DNA of 16,590 nucleotides from JAFGQU01 sp964483625. Lineage in GTDB: Bacteria > Omnitrophota > Gorgyraeia > Duberdicusellales > 4484-171. The stretch lies in NCBI GenBank assembly GCA_964483625.1, contig CAZABB010000038.1, positions 1-16,590 of the forward strand. The letters run 5' to 3'. This document shows, piece after piece, positions 1 through 7,013 of this stretch (the first letter of the stretch is position 1; each line of letters opens with the position of its first letter). The notes below the pieces were generated by a model. The model had not been told where the DNA came from and did not search any database. It saw only the letters and a list, made by a program, of their open reading frames with translations. The translations under genes and the position numbers were made by a program.

Positions 1-1
1 A

Positions 2-178
2 TTAACACAAATGAGGTTTATCCCTCAAGGAGGCCATCTTTTTCATTTTACCGGGCAGTTTATCGAAAAAAAAGTACGGCTGAATGATATAAGTACATCT
101 GGCTCAGATAGTTATAGCATTCCAGAGTTCAAGATATTCACGGCTCTTCTGCGGGAGGGGAAAAAATATCTTCGTTAA
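2..178 (+). CDS. C-terminal end of an unidentified ORF, probably cut by the window edge
   Basis: A frame open from the left edge ends with TAA at 176-178. An internal ATG at 11 would give a 55-residue peptide, but the frame is open upstream of it, so this is more likely the tail of a longer protein. The visible residues are mixed and polar and end in ALLREGKKYLR. I see no recognisable motif, membrane segment or repeat. It stops three bases before the sigma-28 promoter of flgM, which fits the end of a preceding flagellar operon. A strong AAGGAGG at 29-35 has no start codon at usable spacing and is probably coding. The reading frame is real, but whether it is a gene is uncertain because it is short and unmatched. 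Confidence 0.35.
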   Translation, partial: LTQMRFIPQGGHLFHFTGQFIEKKVRLNDISTSGSDSYSIPEFKIFTALLREGKKYLR

Positions 179-180
179 CC

Positions 181-207
181 TAAAGTTTTTCTCTAAAATG
201 TCGATAA
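181..207 (+). promoter_or_regulatory. sigma-28 (FliA) promoter of flgM
   Basis: TAAAGTTT at 181-188, an 11-base spacer, and GTCGATAA at 200-207 match the classic FliA consensus TAAAGTTT-N11-GCCGATAA at all but one base. It lies 19 bases upstream of the flgM start, so transcription would begin just ahead of the GGAGG ribosome site at 215-219. Two further near-identical promoters occur at 12821 and 16178. Confidence 0.9.
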
Positions 208-226
208 GAAATATGGAGGAAAAGGT

Positions 227-562
227 ATGGATATATTCAGTTTAGGCAACATATTGAATGCTTTACGCTTCAATAAAAAGGTGGAATCTACCGGGAAATC
301 ACCCAAAGCGGAAGAAAATAAGCCGGTAGAAGCCCAAGGGGCTGTGGATTCGGAAGATACCGTCACGATATCCGATGAAGCGGTACTTAAATCTGTTGTC
401 GAACAGGTTTCCCAGGATGTGCGTCAGGCGCAGGATGTCGTAAGAGAAGATAAGGTGGCTCAAATCAAAGAGAAGGTCCAGAATAAAGAATATCAGGTAC
501 CTTCTAAAGATGTAGCCGATAAAGTAGTCCGCGGCGTTGATATTTACGATATCCTTAAATAA
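227..562 (+). CDS. flgM: FlgM, anti-sigma-28 factor
   Basis: This is a 111-residue FlgM-family protein. FlgM binds and inhibits sigma-28 (FliA) in the cytoplasm until it is exported through the completed hook-basal body, which releases late flagellar transcription. The N-terminal 45 residues are low-complexity and polar, as expected for the disordered half. The family's D.V.IS..A segment is at residues 44-52. The sigma-binding C-terminal half is at 72-103, with VREDKVAQIKEKV followed by YQVPSKDVADKVV. The start is supported by GGAGG at 215-219 with seven bases to ATG. A strong sigma-28 promoter precedes it, giving the usual feedback loop. It is monocistronic or leads weakly into the glycosylation block, with 191 bases to the next gene. 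The family call is confident. Confidence 0.9.
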   Translation: MDIFSLGNILNALRFNKKVESTGKSPKAEENKPVEAQGAVDSEDTVTISDEAVLKSVVEQVSQDVRQAQDVVREDKVAQIKEKVQNKEYQVPSKDVADKVVRGVDIYDILK

Positions 563-621
563 ACACCCCTCTTGTTTACTTCTTCCTGCCCGTTCAGTCT
601 GTAAGATCACTCTATATTGTT

Positions 622-648
622 TAGAAGTGTCTGTTTGTATGCCGATAG
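622..648 (+). promoter_or_regulatory. possible degenerate sigma-28 promoter
   Basis: GCCGATAG at 641-648 matches seven of eight bases of the FliA -10 consensus. An 11-base spacer separates it from TAGAAGTG at 622-629, which matches only about half of the -35 box. The spacing is exact and the location is ahead of the glycosylation block, but the poor -35 makes this a candidate only. Confidence 0.3.
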
Positions 649-689
649 GAGAATTTGTTCGTTGCTATCTGGCAGGATATCCTGGGAAA

Positions 690-718
690 TTGAGGTCGTT
701 TTTGGATTATGGTAAAAT
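690..718 (+). promoter_or_regulatory. sigma-70-type promoter ahead of the glycosylation block
   Basis: TTGAGG at 690-695, a 17-base spacer, and TAAAAT at 713-718 fit a housekeeping promoter. The start site would be near 725, about 30 bases before the radical SAM start. The near-palindrome GAGGAAAATTTTCTC at 720-734 (one unpaired G) sits across the predicted start site and could be an operator. Prediction only. Confidence 0.4.
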
Positions 719-753
719 AGAGGAAAATTTTCTCTTACGAAAGACAGCCATAT

Positions 754-2214
754 ATGACGGGCATGAACGTTCTGATCATTAATCCTCCGGTCCGATTTGA
801 TGACAAGCCGCGCAATCTTCCTCACGGGTTGGCGATTCTTGCCAATGTTATTCGCGATAAAACAGGTATTATCCCGCAATTTCTGGATATAAATGCCTTC
901 CGGTATTCTCGGGAAAAATTGAGAGAAATTATTACCCATGCGGATTTCAATATCGTCCTTATCGGCGGCATTGCTTCAGCCTACCGTCAGATTGTCGAGC
1001 TATGCGCTTTGATCAGGCAATTACGACCGGAAGTTAAGATCGTTGCCGGCGGATATGTAGTTATGCCGATCCCTGAAGTTTTGCTGAAAAATTCGGCAGT
1101 GGATGTCGTTTGTACCGGTGAGGGGGAGGAGACGCTCGTTGATCTTCTCACAGCGTTTCGCACCTGCGGATTTGACGCCGACCTTTCCGGTATAGCCGGT
1201 CTTTGCTATAAAACGGATCATAACGAAGATGTTCGCTGCACGGGGAAACGGCCCCGGGTCGATAATCTCGACGCGGCAAGCTGTATGCCGGCCTACGACC
1301 TTTTGCCGATGGAAATATACCTTTCTAATCCGGTTGTCGGTATCGGGCGGGATATCGATATGATTACCGTCCGCGGCTGTCCCTACCGGTGTTCGTTCTG
1401 TTACCAGCCCTGGGGGAATACGCCCCGAAGTTACTCGGTTGATACGATTGCCCAAACGATTAGGAAGTTACGCGACGAATATAAAATCGATTTTGTATCA
1501 TTTCAGGATGATGAATTCATGGTCGATGCTTCCCGGGTAAAAGAGTTTTGTGACCGCCGGGACCGCCTGTTTCCCGACGTCCTCTGGTCATGTACCGGCC
1601 GGAGCAATATTATTGCCCGGAATCCCGCAATTGTCACCCGTATGAAGGAATCGGGATGCACGCTTATTTCCTGCGGATTCGAATCAGGCTCGCCCCGGAT
1701 GCTTACGTCCATGCATAAAATGCAGACAGTCGAACAGATGGAGGAAGCGGTCAGGATTTTAAGGCGGAATGAGATGCCGGTGCCGGCATCGTTTATTATC
1801 GGCATGCCCGGTGAAAATCAGGATAGTTGCCAAGAGACGCTTGATTTCTGTCTGCGCAATAATCTGCCGCTTGATTCTCTGATGTTTGCGACTCCCTACC
1901 CGGGGACGGAGATATTTGATTTTGCCGTCTCGAGCGGCCGTATCGATAAAAGCCGGATGCATCAATTTATGATGACGCTGGACGATGCGCGAACCTTTGT
2001 GATTAATCTTACCGACGCTTTTACCGACGGAGAGCTGATCGCTAAACGGCAGGAGATGATGGATATTGCCCGTAAAAATTACGAGAAATTTATCTCGCAA
2101 CGTGAGATAATGGATAAGATGAAAAAACTGTTTGGGCCGCTTCTTGAGCGGGTCAAACTCGATGAAAAAGACCTGGCGCACCGGGCCAAGCACGGGGGGA
2201 TGAGTACGTTTTGA
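754..2214 (+). CDS. B12-binding-domain radical SAM enzyme
   Basis: A 486-residue protein with an N-terminal cobalamin-binding-like Rossmann domain at about residues 4-140 (VLIINPP, then a GGYVVMPIPE stretch and VVCTGEGEE). A radical SAM barrel follows at about 200-415, with the CX3CX2C cluster motif at C209, C213 and C216 in GCPYRCSFC. Family members use a 4Fe-4S cluster, SAM and often cobalamin for methylation or ring and carbon rearrangements. There is no DxHxxG base-off histidine, as in the BchE/HpnP-type branch. No clear Shine-Dalgarno supports either ATG, so 763 (MNVLIINPP) is an equally plausible start. As first gene of a nonulosonate cluster it may methylate a sugar or lipid intermediate, but the substrate cannot be read from sequence. 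The family is sure; the role is inferred. Confidence 0.85.
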   Translation: MTGMNVLIINPPVRFDDKPRNLPHGLAILANVIRDKTGIIPQFLDINAFRYSREKLREIITHADFNIVLIGGIASAYRQIVELCALIRQLRPEVKIVAGGYVVMPIPEVLLKNSAVDVVCTGEGEETLVDLLTAFRTCGFDADLSGIAGLCYKTDHNEDVRCTGKRPRVDNLDAASCMPAYDLLPMEIYLSNPVVGIGRDIDMITVRGCPYRCSFCYQPWGNTPRSYSVDTIAQTIRKLRDEYKIDFVSFQDDEFMVDASRVKEFCDRRDRLFPDVLWSCTGRSNIIARNPAIVTRMKESGCTLISCGFESGSPRMLTSMHKMQTVEQMEEAVRILRRNEMPVPASFIIGMPGENQDSCQETLDFCLRNNLPLDSLMFATPYPGTEIFDFAVSSGRIDKSRMHQFMMTLDDARTFVINLTDAFTDGELIAKRQEMMDIARKNYEKFISQREIMDKMKKLFGPLLERVKLDEKDLAHRAKHGGMSTF

Positions 2215-2215
2215 A

Positions 2216-2303
2216 CGTCACAAGGATACACGACACACGTCACACGTCATGGAGAGAAAATATTTTTCGTGTGTCTATGGGGCTATGTGTCGTGTGACTT
2301 TAA
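2216..2303. repeat. intergenic convergent array A (GTCACAC / GTGTGTC units)
   Basis: The gap between the radical SAM gene and neuA is almost entirely two opposing arms. The left arm, from about 2218 to 2250, repeats GTCACA, ACACGAC, ACACGTC and ACACGTC. The right arm, about 2267-2300, reads GTGTGTC, ATGTGTC and GTGTGAC, the reverse complement family. Between them lies a short AT-rich loop. The RNA could fold into an imperfect long hairpin ending just before the neuA ribosome site at 2305. No transposase is present. Confidence 0.75.
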
Positions 2304-2316
2304 CAAAGGAGTAGAA

Positions 2317-3042
2317 TTGAGTGTTTTTTCACTGATTGTCGCCCGCAAGGGCAGTAAAGGATTACCGAACAAGGTCGCCCGCAAGATCAACGACAAGTAT
2401 GTCTTTCAATATTCGATCGAATATTCACTGGGTCTGGGTGAAGCCGTCGGTGCCGAGGTTATTACCGCGGTGTCTTCCGATTCGGCTCAGATTAGAGAAT
2501 ATTGTCAGAGCGAGAATATTCTTTTTATCGAGCGGCCCGAATGTCTCGCCGGAGATCAGGTACGTATCGAAGACGTAATCTATGATGCCTACCGTAAGAG
2601 CCCCAAGCCTTGTGAGTATATTTCTCTTCTCTACGGGAACATCCCGACGCGGTATCCGGAGGAATTCAAGAGAGCGTTTGATTTTCTCGCCGGCCATCCT
2701 GAATATGACGCGGCACTCAGCATGCAGAACGTCGAAAAATATAATCCGGCGTGGATGTTCCCTCTCGATGAAGATACATTGTTTAAAAAAGAGACCTCCG
2801 GCTTCCGGCGTCAGGACCTGACGCAGTTTATGATCCATGACGGGCACACAATCTTGATACGGTCGGCATATTTCTGCGAACACATGCAAACCAGAAAAAT
2901 TCCCACGATCATGTATGAACCGTTCGGCCGTAAGATCAAGCCGGTGTTGTGCAACCGGTTGATTATTGATGTGGATACAGAGCGTGATCTGGCGGCGGCC
3001 GAGGCAATATTGAAGTATAACTCGCAGGAAATAAATGGTTAA
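2317..3042 (+). CDS. neuA: CMP-nonulosonate cytidylyltransferase (NeuA/LegF/PseF family)
   Basis: Activates a nine-carbon acid sugar with CTP to give the CMP-sugar used by glycosyltransferases. The nucleotide-binding signature is at residues 7-19, IVARKGSKGLPNK, equivalent to the (I/P)ARxGSKxxxxKN loop of NeuA. Later conserved parts are VSSDS and a C-terminal DVDTERDLAAAE. I choose the TTG at 2317 because AAAGGAG at 2305-2311 is correctly spaced and the protein then begins MSVFSLIVARKG, at the family's usual length of about 240 residues. The upstream in-frame ATG at 2269 lies inside the repeat array and would add an unrelated 16-residue tail. Neighbouring NeuB, NeuC and NeuD homologues support the pathway. 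Whether the substrate is legionaminic, pseudaminic or another acid is not decided by this gene alone. Confidence 0.9.
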   Translation: MSVFSLIVARKGSKGLPNKVARKINDKYVFQYSIEYSLGLGEAVGAEVITAVSSDSAQIREYCQSENILFIERPECLAGDQVRIEDVIYDAYRKSPKPCEYISLLYGNIPTRYPEEFKRAFDFLAGHPEYDAALSMQNVEKYNPAWMFPLDEDTLFKKETSGFRRQDLTQFMIHDGHTILIRSAYFCEHMQTRKIPTIMYEPFGRKIKPVLCNRLIIDVDTERDLAAAEAILKYNSQEING

Positions 3043-3044
3043 AA

Positions 3045-3146
3045 ATCCGAAGCACGAAATCCGAAATCCGAAACGGGAACAAAACATAGAACTCCAGAAT
3101 TTTAAAAAGTATATTCATTTCGAATTTCGATATTCGGATTTAGGAT
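3045..3146. repeat. intergenic convergent array B (ATCCGAA heptamers)
   Basis: The left arm is five exact-period heptamers at 3045-3079: ATCCGAA, GCACGAA, ATCCGAA, ATCCGAA, ACGGGAA. The right arm is four heptamers at 3119-3146: TTCGAAT, TTCGATA, TTCGGAT, TTAGGAT, which is the inverted family. A 39-base AT-rich centre separates them. It starts three bases after the neuA stop. Architecture is the same as the GTCACAC arrays, but the unit sequence is unrelated. Confidence 0.85.
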
Positions 3147-3176
3147 TTTAAAGGTAAAGATACAACACCTATTCTA

Positions 3177-4232
3177 ATGAGTACAAAAAAAACGATACGT
3201 ATCGGAAAAAAAAGAATAGGACCGGGGCAGCCTTGTTTTATTATCGCGGAAGCCGGAGTAAATCACAACGGAAGCGTTATGTTGGCCCGGCGGCTGATCG
3301 ATGCGGCTTCGGCCTGCGGGGCGGATGCGGTGAAATTTCAAACCTTCCGTGCCGAAGATATTGTCTGTGCCGGGGTACGGTGCGCGGCGTATCAAAGGGA
3401 ACATGATCCGGCTGCGGATTCGCAGGATGCGATGCTCAAGAAACTTGAGCTCAATCCCAAAGCCTTCGGCGAACTTAAAAAATATTGCGTCCGGCGGAAA
3501 ATCATGTTCTTATCGACGCCCCACGCAGAAGACGCCGTGAAGCTTCTTTATTCTCTGGTCCCGGCGTATAAAATCGCCTCAGGAGATATTACTAATATCC
3601 CGCTTCTGGTGAACGCCGCCAAAAGGAAAAAACCGCTCATCCTTTCGACCGGCATGGCTACTTTGCGTGAGGTGCAACAAGCCGTCGCGGCTGTCAGGCG
3701 GTATAATAAGAACGTTATTCTTCTTCATTGTACGACAAGTTATCCCTGCCCGACCAGAGAGGTAAATTTAAGGGCGATGGAGGCGTTAGAGAAGGTATGC
3801 CCGGGAGGGGTGGGGTATTCCGATCATACCCTGGGGCAAGCCGTCAGTATTGCCGCTGTTGCCCGCGGCGCGGTTGTGATCGAGAAACATTTTACCCTGG
3901 ACAAAAATATTCCCGGCCCCGATCATAAAGCGAGTCTGATGCCGGATGAATTTGCTCAGATGGTCGCATCGATCCGCCGGGTCGAACTGGCTCTGGGGAG
4001 CGATAAGAAGAAACCGACCAGGAGTGAACGGGACCTGGTAAAGCTCGTACGCAAAAGTGTAGTGAGCGCGAAAGCCATACCCGCCGGCAGAAAAATCACT
4101 GCCGGCATGCTGGCAATAAAACGTCCCGCGGGAGGAATTTTCCCCGGCGATATCAACAAGGTAGTGGGGAAGAAGGCCAAAAAAGATATCCCGGCCGACA
4201 CGGTACTGCAATGGAACATGCTTACTCGATAG
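3177..4232 (+). CDS. neuB: nonulosonate synthase (NeuB/LegI/SpsE family) with SAF domain
   Basis: Condenses phosphoenolpyruvate with a six-carbon amino sugar to form a nine-carbon nonulosonic acid. The 351-residue length is typical. The TIM barrel begins with FIIAEAGVNHNGS at residues 21-33 (E25, N29 and H30 in the active site) and KFQ at 53-55. It continues with KIASGDI, STGMAT, HCTTSYPCP, GYSDHT and EKHFTLDKNIPGPDHKAS. An antifreeze-like SAF domain occupies about 292-351 (RKSVVSAKAIPAGRKI, then RPAGGIFPGD). The GPDHKAS form resembles NeuB/LegI more than PseI, so an N-acetylneuraminic or legionaminic-type product is favoured. The start has only a distant AAAGG at 3151-3155. The next gene starts 19 bases after the stop, suggesting one transcript. 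Confidence 0.93.
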   Translation: MSTKKTIRIGKKRIGPGQPCFIIAEAGVNHNGSVMLARRLIDAASACGADAVKFQTFRAEDIVCAGVRCAAYQREHDPAADSQDAMLKKLELNPKAFGELKKYCVRRKIMFLSTPHAEDAVKLLYSLVPAYKIASGDITNIPLLVNAAKRKKPLILSTGMATLREVQQAVAAVRRYNKNVILLHCTTSYPCPTREVNLRAMEALEKVCPGGVGYSDHTLGQAVSIAAVARGAVVIEKHFTLDKNIPGPDHKASLMPDEFAQMVASIRRVELALGSDKKKPTRSERDLVKLVRKSVVSAKAIPAGRKITAGMLAIKRPAGGIFPGDINKVVGKKAKKDIPADTVLQWNMLTR

Positions 4233-4251
4233 GAAGGAGGATATTCTGCTC

Positions 4252-5751
4252 ATGATCTCAAAGTCACCGTATGGCGACATCTATCGGTATGAATTAGATG
4301 ATGCACAGGAACGGAAGAAAATAGACGAATTTGCGGATGGCCGCCGGGTCGTTATCGTTCAGGGGCTGGGATTTGTCGGTTCGGCAATGGTTGCCGCTCT
4401 GGCTCAGGCAAGGGATACGGCAGGAAATCTCCGTTACAATGTCATCGGTGTTGATTTGCCGGATGAAAAGAATTACTGGAAAATCGCCCGGATAAATCAG
4501 GGAAAGCCCCCGGTCCGCTCTTTCGACAAACGGATGGACGAGGCGTATGCCCGGTCGCATCAGGATAGAAATGTGTTGGCAACCTATAGTCCGTATGCCT
4601 ATGTCCAGGCCGATGTTGTGGTTGTCGATATCCACCTGGATATCATCAAAAAAGAACTGGGCAACCCTCATGAGTACGAATTTTCCTATGATGCATTCAA
4701 GACGTCTCTTGAAGCTGTTGCCTGTCGGGTGCGGGAAGGTACGTTGGTGGTCGTGGAGACAACGGTCCCGCCGGGTACGACCGAGAAAGTGGTCTATCCT
4801 GTGTTTTGTGATGAGTTTTCCCGGCGCGGTTTGGATATCAGTAAACTGTACCTGGCTCATTCGGGAGAGCGGGTTATGCCCGGGACCAACTATATCGATT
4901 CGATCGTGAATTTTTACCGGGTCTATTCAGGGATCAATGCCGCATCGAAACAGCGGGTCCGTGAATTTTTTGAATCGTTTGTCAATACGAACGATTTCCC
5001 TCTTCGCCAGATGCATTCACCCACGGCGTCGGAGATGGTGAAGGTGCTTGAGAATTCATATCGGGCGCTCAATATCGCCTTCATCCAGGAATGGACCGAA
5101 TTTGCCGAAGAGGCCGATGTAAATTTGTTTGAGGTTATCGAAACAATCCGTATGCGTCCGACGCATTGTAATATTATGTGGCCGGGATTCGGCGTGGGAG
5201 GATATTGTCTTACCAAAGATGCGTTATTGGCCGACTGGTCCTATCGTAATCTCTTCGGCAGGAAAGATCATTTGGGTATGTCGTTGGGAGCCGTCGGTAT
5301 CAATGATTTAATGCCGGCATTTACCTTCGAGCTGCTTTCGCGCGAACTCTTGGATGACCTGGAGGGTAAACATGTTACCATTCTGGGGGTCTCTTATTTA
5401 AGCGATGTGGCCGATACCCGGTGTTCGCCGACATACGTCTTTTACGATATGTGCGTCCAGCGTAAAGCCAAGATAGTCGTACACGATCCCCTGGTGAAGT
5501 ATTGGCCGGAGAAAGGACTGGATGTCGAGACCGAACTGAAAAATTTAAAAAAGAAAGAGCATGAAATCGCGGTGTTTGCCGTGAAGCATAAGGAATATGC
5601 TGCGCTCGGTGCCGATGAGATTCTTAAGGTGTTGCCGGGCGTGAAAATCATCATCGACGCCAACAATGTCCTGACCGATGAGACGGCGCAGGCGTTGGCA
5701 GAAAAAGCTATCATTATGGCCGGAGTGGGGAAAGGCCATTGGAACTTATGA
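4252..5751 (+). CDS. nucleotide-sugar 6-dehydrogenase (UDP-glucose/GDP-mannose dehydrogenase family)
   Basis: NAD-dependent four-electron oxidation of the C6 hydroxyl of a nucleotide sugar to a uronic acid. The dinucleotide-binding loop GLGFVGSAMVAAL begins near residue 39. ETTVPPGTTE, EMVKVLENSYRALNIAF and the catalytic GFGVGGYCLTKD follow, with the nucleophilic cysteine at C319 and K322 and D323 after it. A C-terminal UDP-binding-like domain covers about 370-490. At 499 residues it exceeds the usual 420-450. The surplus is an N-terminal extension of about 35 residues plus an inserted stretch near 70-110 around DEKNYWKIARINQGKPPVRSF. AGGAAGGAGG at 4231-4240 supports the start. The substrate (UDP-GlcNAc, UDP-ManNAc or UDP-Glc) is unknown. 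It is not part of the legionaminic pathway, so it probably supplies a second sugar or modifies a precursor. Confidence 0.88.
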   Translation: MISKSPYGDIYRYELDDAQERKKIDEFADGRRVVIVQGLGFVGSAMVAALAQARDTAGNLRYNVIGVDLPDEKNYWKIARINQGKPPVRSFDKRMDEAYARSHQDRNVLATYSPYAYVQADVVVVDIHLDIIKKELGNPHEYEFSYDAFKTSLEAVACRVREGTLVVVETTVPPGTTEKVVYPVFCDEFSRRGLDISKLYLAHSGERVMPGTNYIDSIVNFYRVYSGINAASKQRVREFFESFVNTNDFPLRQMHSPTASEMVKVLENSYRALNIAFIQEWTEFAEEADVNLFEVIETIRMRPTHCNIMWPGFGVGGYCLTKDALLADWSYRNLFGRKDHLGMSLGAVGINDLMPAFTFELLSRELLDDLEGKHVTILGVSYLSDVADTRCSPTYVFYDMCVQRKAKIVVHDPLVKYWPEKGLDVETELKNLKKKEHEIAVFAVKHKEYAALGADEILKVLPGVKIIIDANNVLTDETAQALAEKAIIMAGVGKGHWNL

Positions 5752-5752
5752 A

Positions 5753-5900
5753 GGTCACAAAGTCACACGTCACATCCCGCATGCAAGCTTCGCTTTCTGC
5801 GGGACCCCGCCGAACAAATATGCAGGCGGGGCGACACGCGTCAAAATCCAATAAGCATTCTTTACCTGTGACTATGTGTCTATGTGACCTTGTGACTTTT
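5753..5900. repeat. intergenic convergent array C with two GC hairpins inside
   Basis: The left arm at 5753-5774 repeats GTCACA, GTCACAC, GTCACA. The right arm at 5867-5900 repeats TGTGACT, ATGTGTCT, ATGTGACC, TTGTGACTT, its inverted counterpart. Between them are two stem-loops: CCCGCA 5776-5781 with TGCGGG 5798-5803, and CCCCGCC 5805-5811 with GGCGGGG 5825-5831. The array begins two bases after one stop codon and ends eight bases before the next start. Confidence 0.8.
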
Positions 5901-5908
5901 AAAAAATT

Positions 5909-6901
5909 ATGAGTAAAATATTGATTACCGGCGGTGCGGGATTTATCGGGTTTTTCCTTGCCCGGCGGCTTGCCGAAAAGCCGGAAAACCGGATAACGCT
6001 TATCGATAACCTGTCCCGCGGGGTACATGATCAGGAGTTTGAAGAGTTGTGCGCTCAAGATAACGTGGAGTTTATCCAGGGAGATCTTGCCTTGCCGGGT
6101 GTGTTCGATATGCTTGAGCGCGATTATGAATACGTGTATCATCTTGCCGCGCTGGTAGGGGTCAAAAACGTCAATGCCGCTCCCGAGAAAGTGCTTTCGG
6201 TCAATATCTCATCCACCTTGAATCTGTTTGAAGCGTTGCGCAGTTTTTACCGGTTACGCAAGGTATTTTTCTCTTCTACCAGCGAAGTGTATGCCGGTAC
6301 GTTTGCTCATTTCGCGGCAAGCGTTCCTACGGCGGAAACGGTACCTTTGGCAGTCACTGATATTACCTCGGCCCGGGCGACCTATGCGGTCAGTAAAATA
6401 TGCGGTGAATCGATCTGCTTCTCCTATGGGAAAAAATATGATATTCCTTTTGTGATCGGGCGATATCATAATGTGTACGGACCACGTATGGGGTGGGCGC
6501 ACGTGATCCCGGAGATGTTTGCGAAAATACAAAACGTAAACGAATTGAAAGTGGATTCTCCCGGTCATAGCCGGGCATTCTGCTATATTGACGATGCGGT
6601 GGAATTTACCATACGCGTGACCCAGCACAGCCCTGCTGCGGCAGAGGTCTTCCATATCGGCAATGCTTCCCAGGAGATCAGGATCAAGGACCTGGTACGA
6701 AAAATAACTCACAGTATCGGGAAAGATATCTATCTTGAAGATGGCAACGACATTCCCGGTTCGCCGCATCGGCGTTGTCCGGATACCGCAAAGATAGAGG
6801 AGGAGACCGGCTACCGGGCGCATATCAGCTTGGAAGAAGGGTTGAAAAAAACCTATCAATGGTATCGGTCCCGGCTTGATGCGTATGAGGAAGGAAAATA
6901 A
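5909..6901 (+). CDS. legB: NAD-dependent epimerase/dehydratase, LegB-like
   Basis: An extended short-chain dehydrogenase of 330 residues. The Rossmann motif GGAGFIG is at residues 8-14, the YxxxK pair is Y159 and K163 in YAVSK, and GRYHNVYGPR follows. In legionaminic pathways LegB is the 4,6-dehydratase that makes the 4-keto-6-deoxy substrate for the next gene's aminotransferase. It directly precedes that gene here. The active-site loop reads SSTSEVYAG, with T124, S125 and E126, instead of the TDE of RmlB-type dehydratases. The TSE form is shared with UDP-glucuronate decarboxylases and, as I recall, with LegB itself. A decarboxylase acting on the upstream dehydrogenase's product is therefore an alternative. 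No Shine-Dalgarno is visible before the ATG, because the repeat arm ends eight bases upstream. Family certain, reaction likely but not proven. Confidence 0.8.
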   Translation: MSKILITGGAGFIGFFLARRLAEKPENRITLIDNLSRGVHDQEFEELCAQDNVEFIQGDLALPGVFDMLERDYEYVYHLAALVGVKNVNAAPEKVLSVNISSTLNLFEALRSFYRLRKVFFSSTSEVYAGTFAHFAASVPTAETVPLAVTDITSARATYAVSKICGESICFSYGKKYDIPFVIGRYHNVYGPRMGWAHVIPEMFAKIQNVNELKVDSPGHSRAFCYIDDAVEFTIRVTQHSPAAAEVFHIGNASQEIRIKDLVRKITHSIGKDIYLEDGNDIPGSPHRRCPDTAKIEEETGYRAHISLEEGLKKTYQWYRSRLDAYEEGK

Positions 6902-6914
6902 GAAATAGTTCGCG

Positions 6915-7008
6915 CGTTCACCCGTACTCGCGTTATTCCGCCTCCGGCTGAATCTCCCGTTAGGAAGAACGGGTACACGGGCAAACGGGTTAACGGGCTA
7001 ACGGTGAT
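6915..7008. repeat. intergenic array D (ACGGGNNN octamers)
   Basis: Four exact octamers ACGGGTAC, ACGGGCAA, ACGGGTTA, ACGGGCTA run at 6969-7000, with a fifth imperfect copy ACGGTGAT at 7001-7008. The left arm at 6915-6935 (TTCACCCGTACTCGCGTTA) is the inverted, more decayed counterpart. Inside is the hairpin ATTCCGCCTCCGGCTGAAT at 6935-6953. It lies between legB and legC, ending five bases before the ATG. Confidence 0.75.
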
Positions 7009-7013
7009 AAACT

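Noticed and set aside
563..600. Intrinsic terminator after flgM
   Set aside because: TAAACA/TGTTTA is only a weak six-pair AT stem without a following T-run.
607..939. Minus-strand ORFs opposite the sugar and flagellar genes
   Set aside because: They are antisense shadows of well-supported + strand genes with no ribosome sites or family motifs.
2269..2316. Upstream ATG start for the neuA homologue
   Set aside because: It lies in the right arm of array A, adds an unrelated peptide, and the TTG at 2317 has a well-spaced AAAGGAG.
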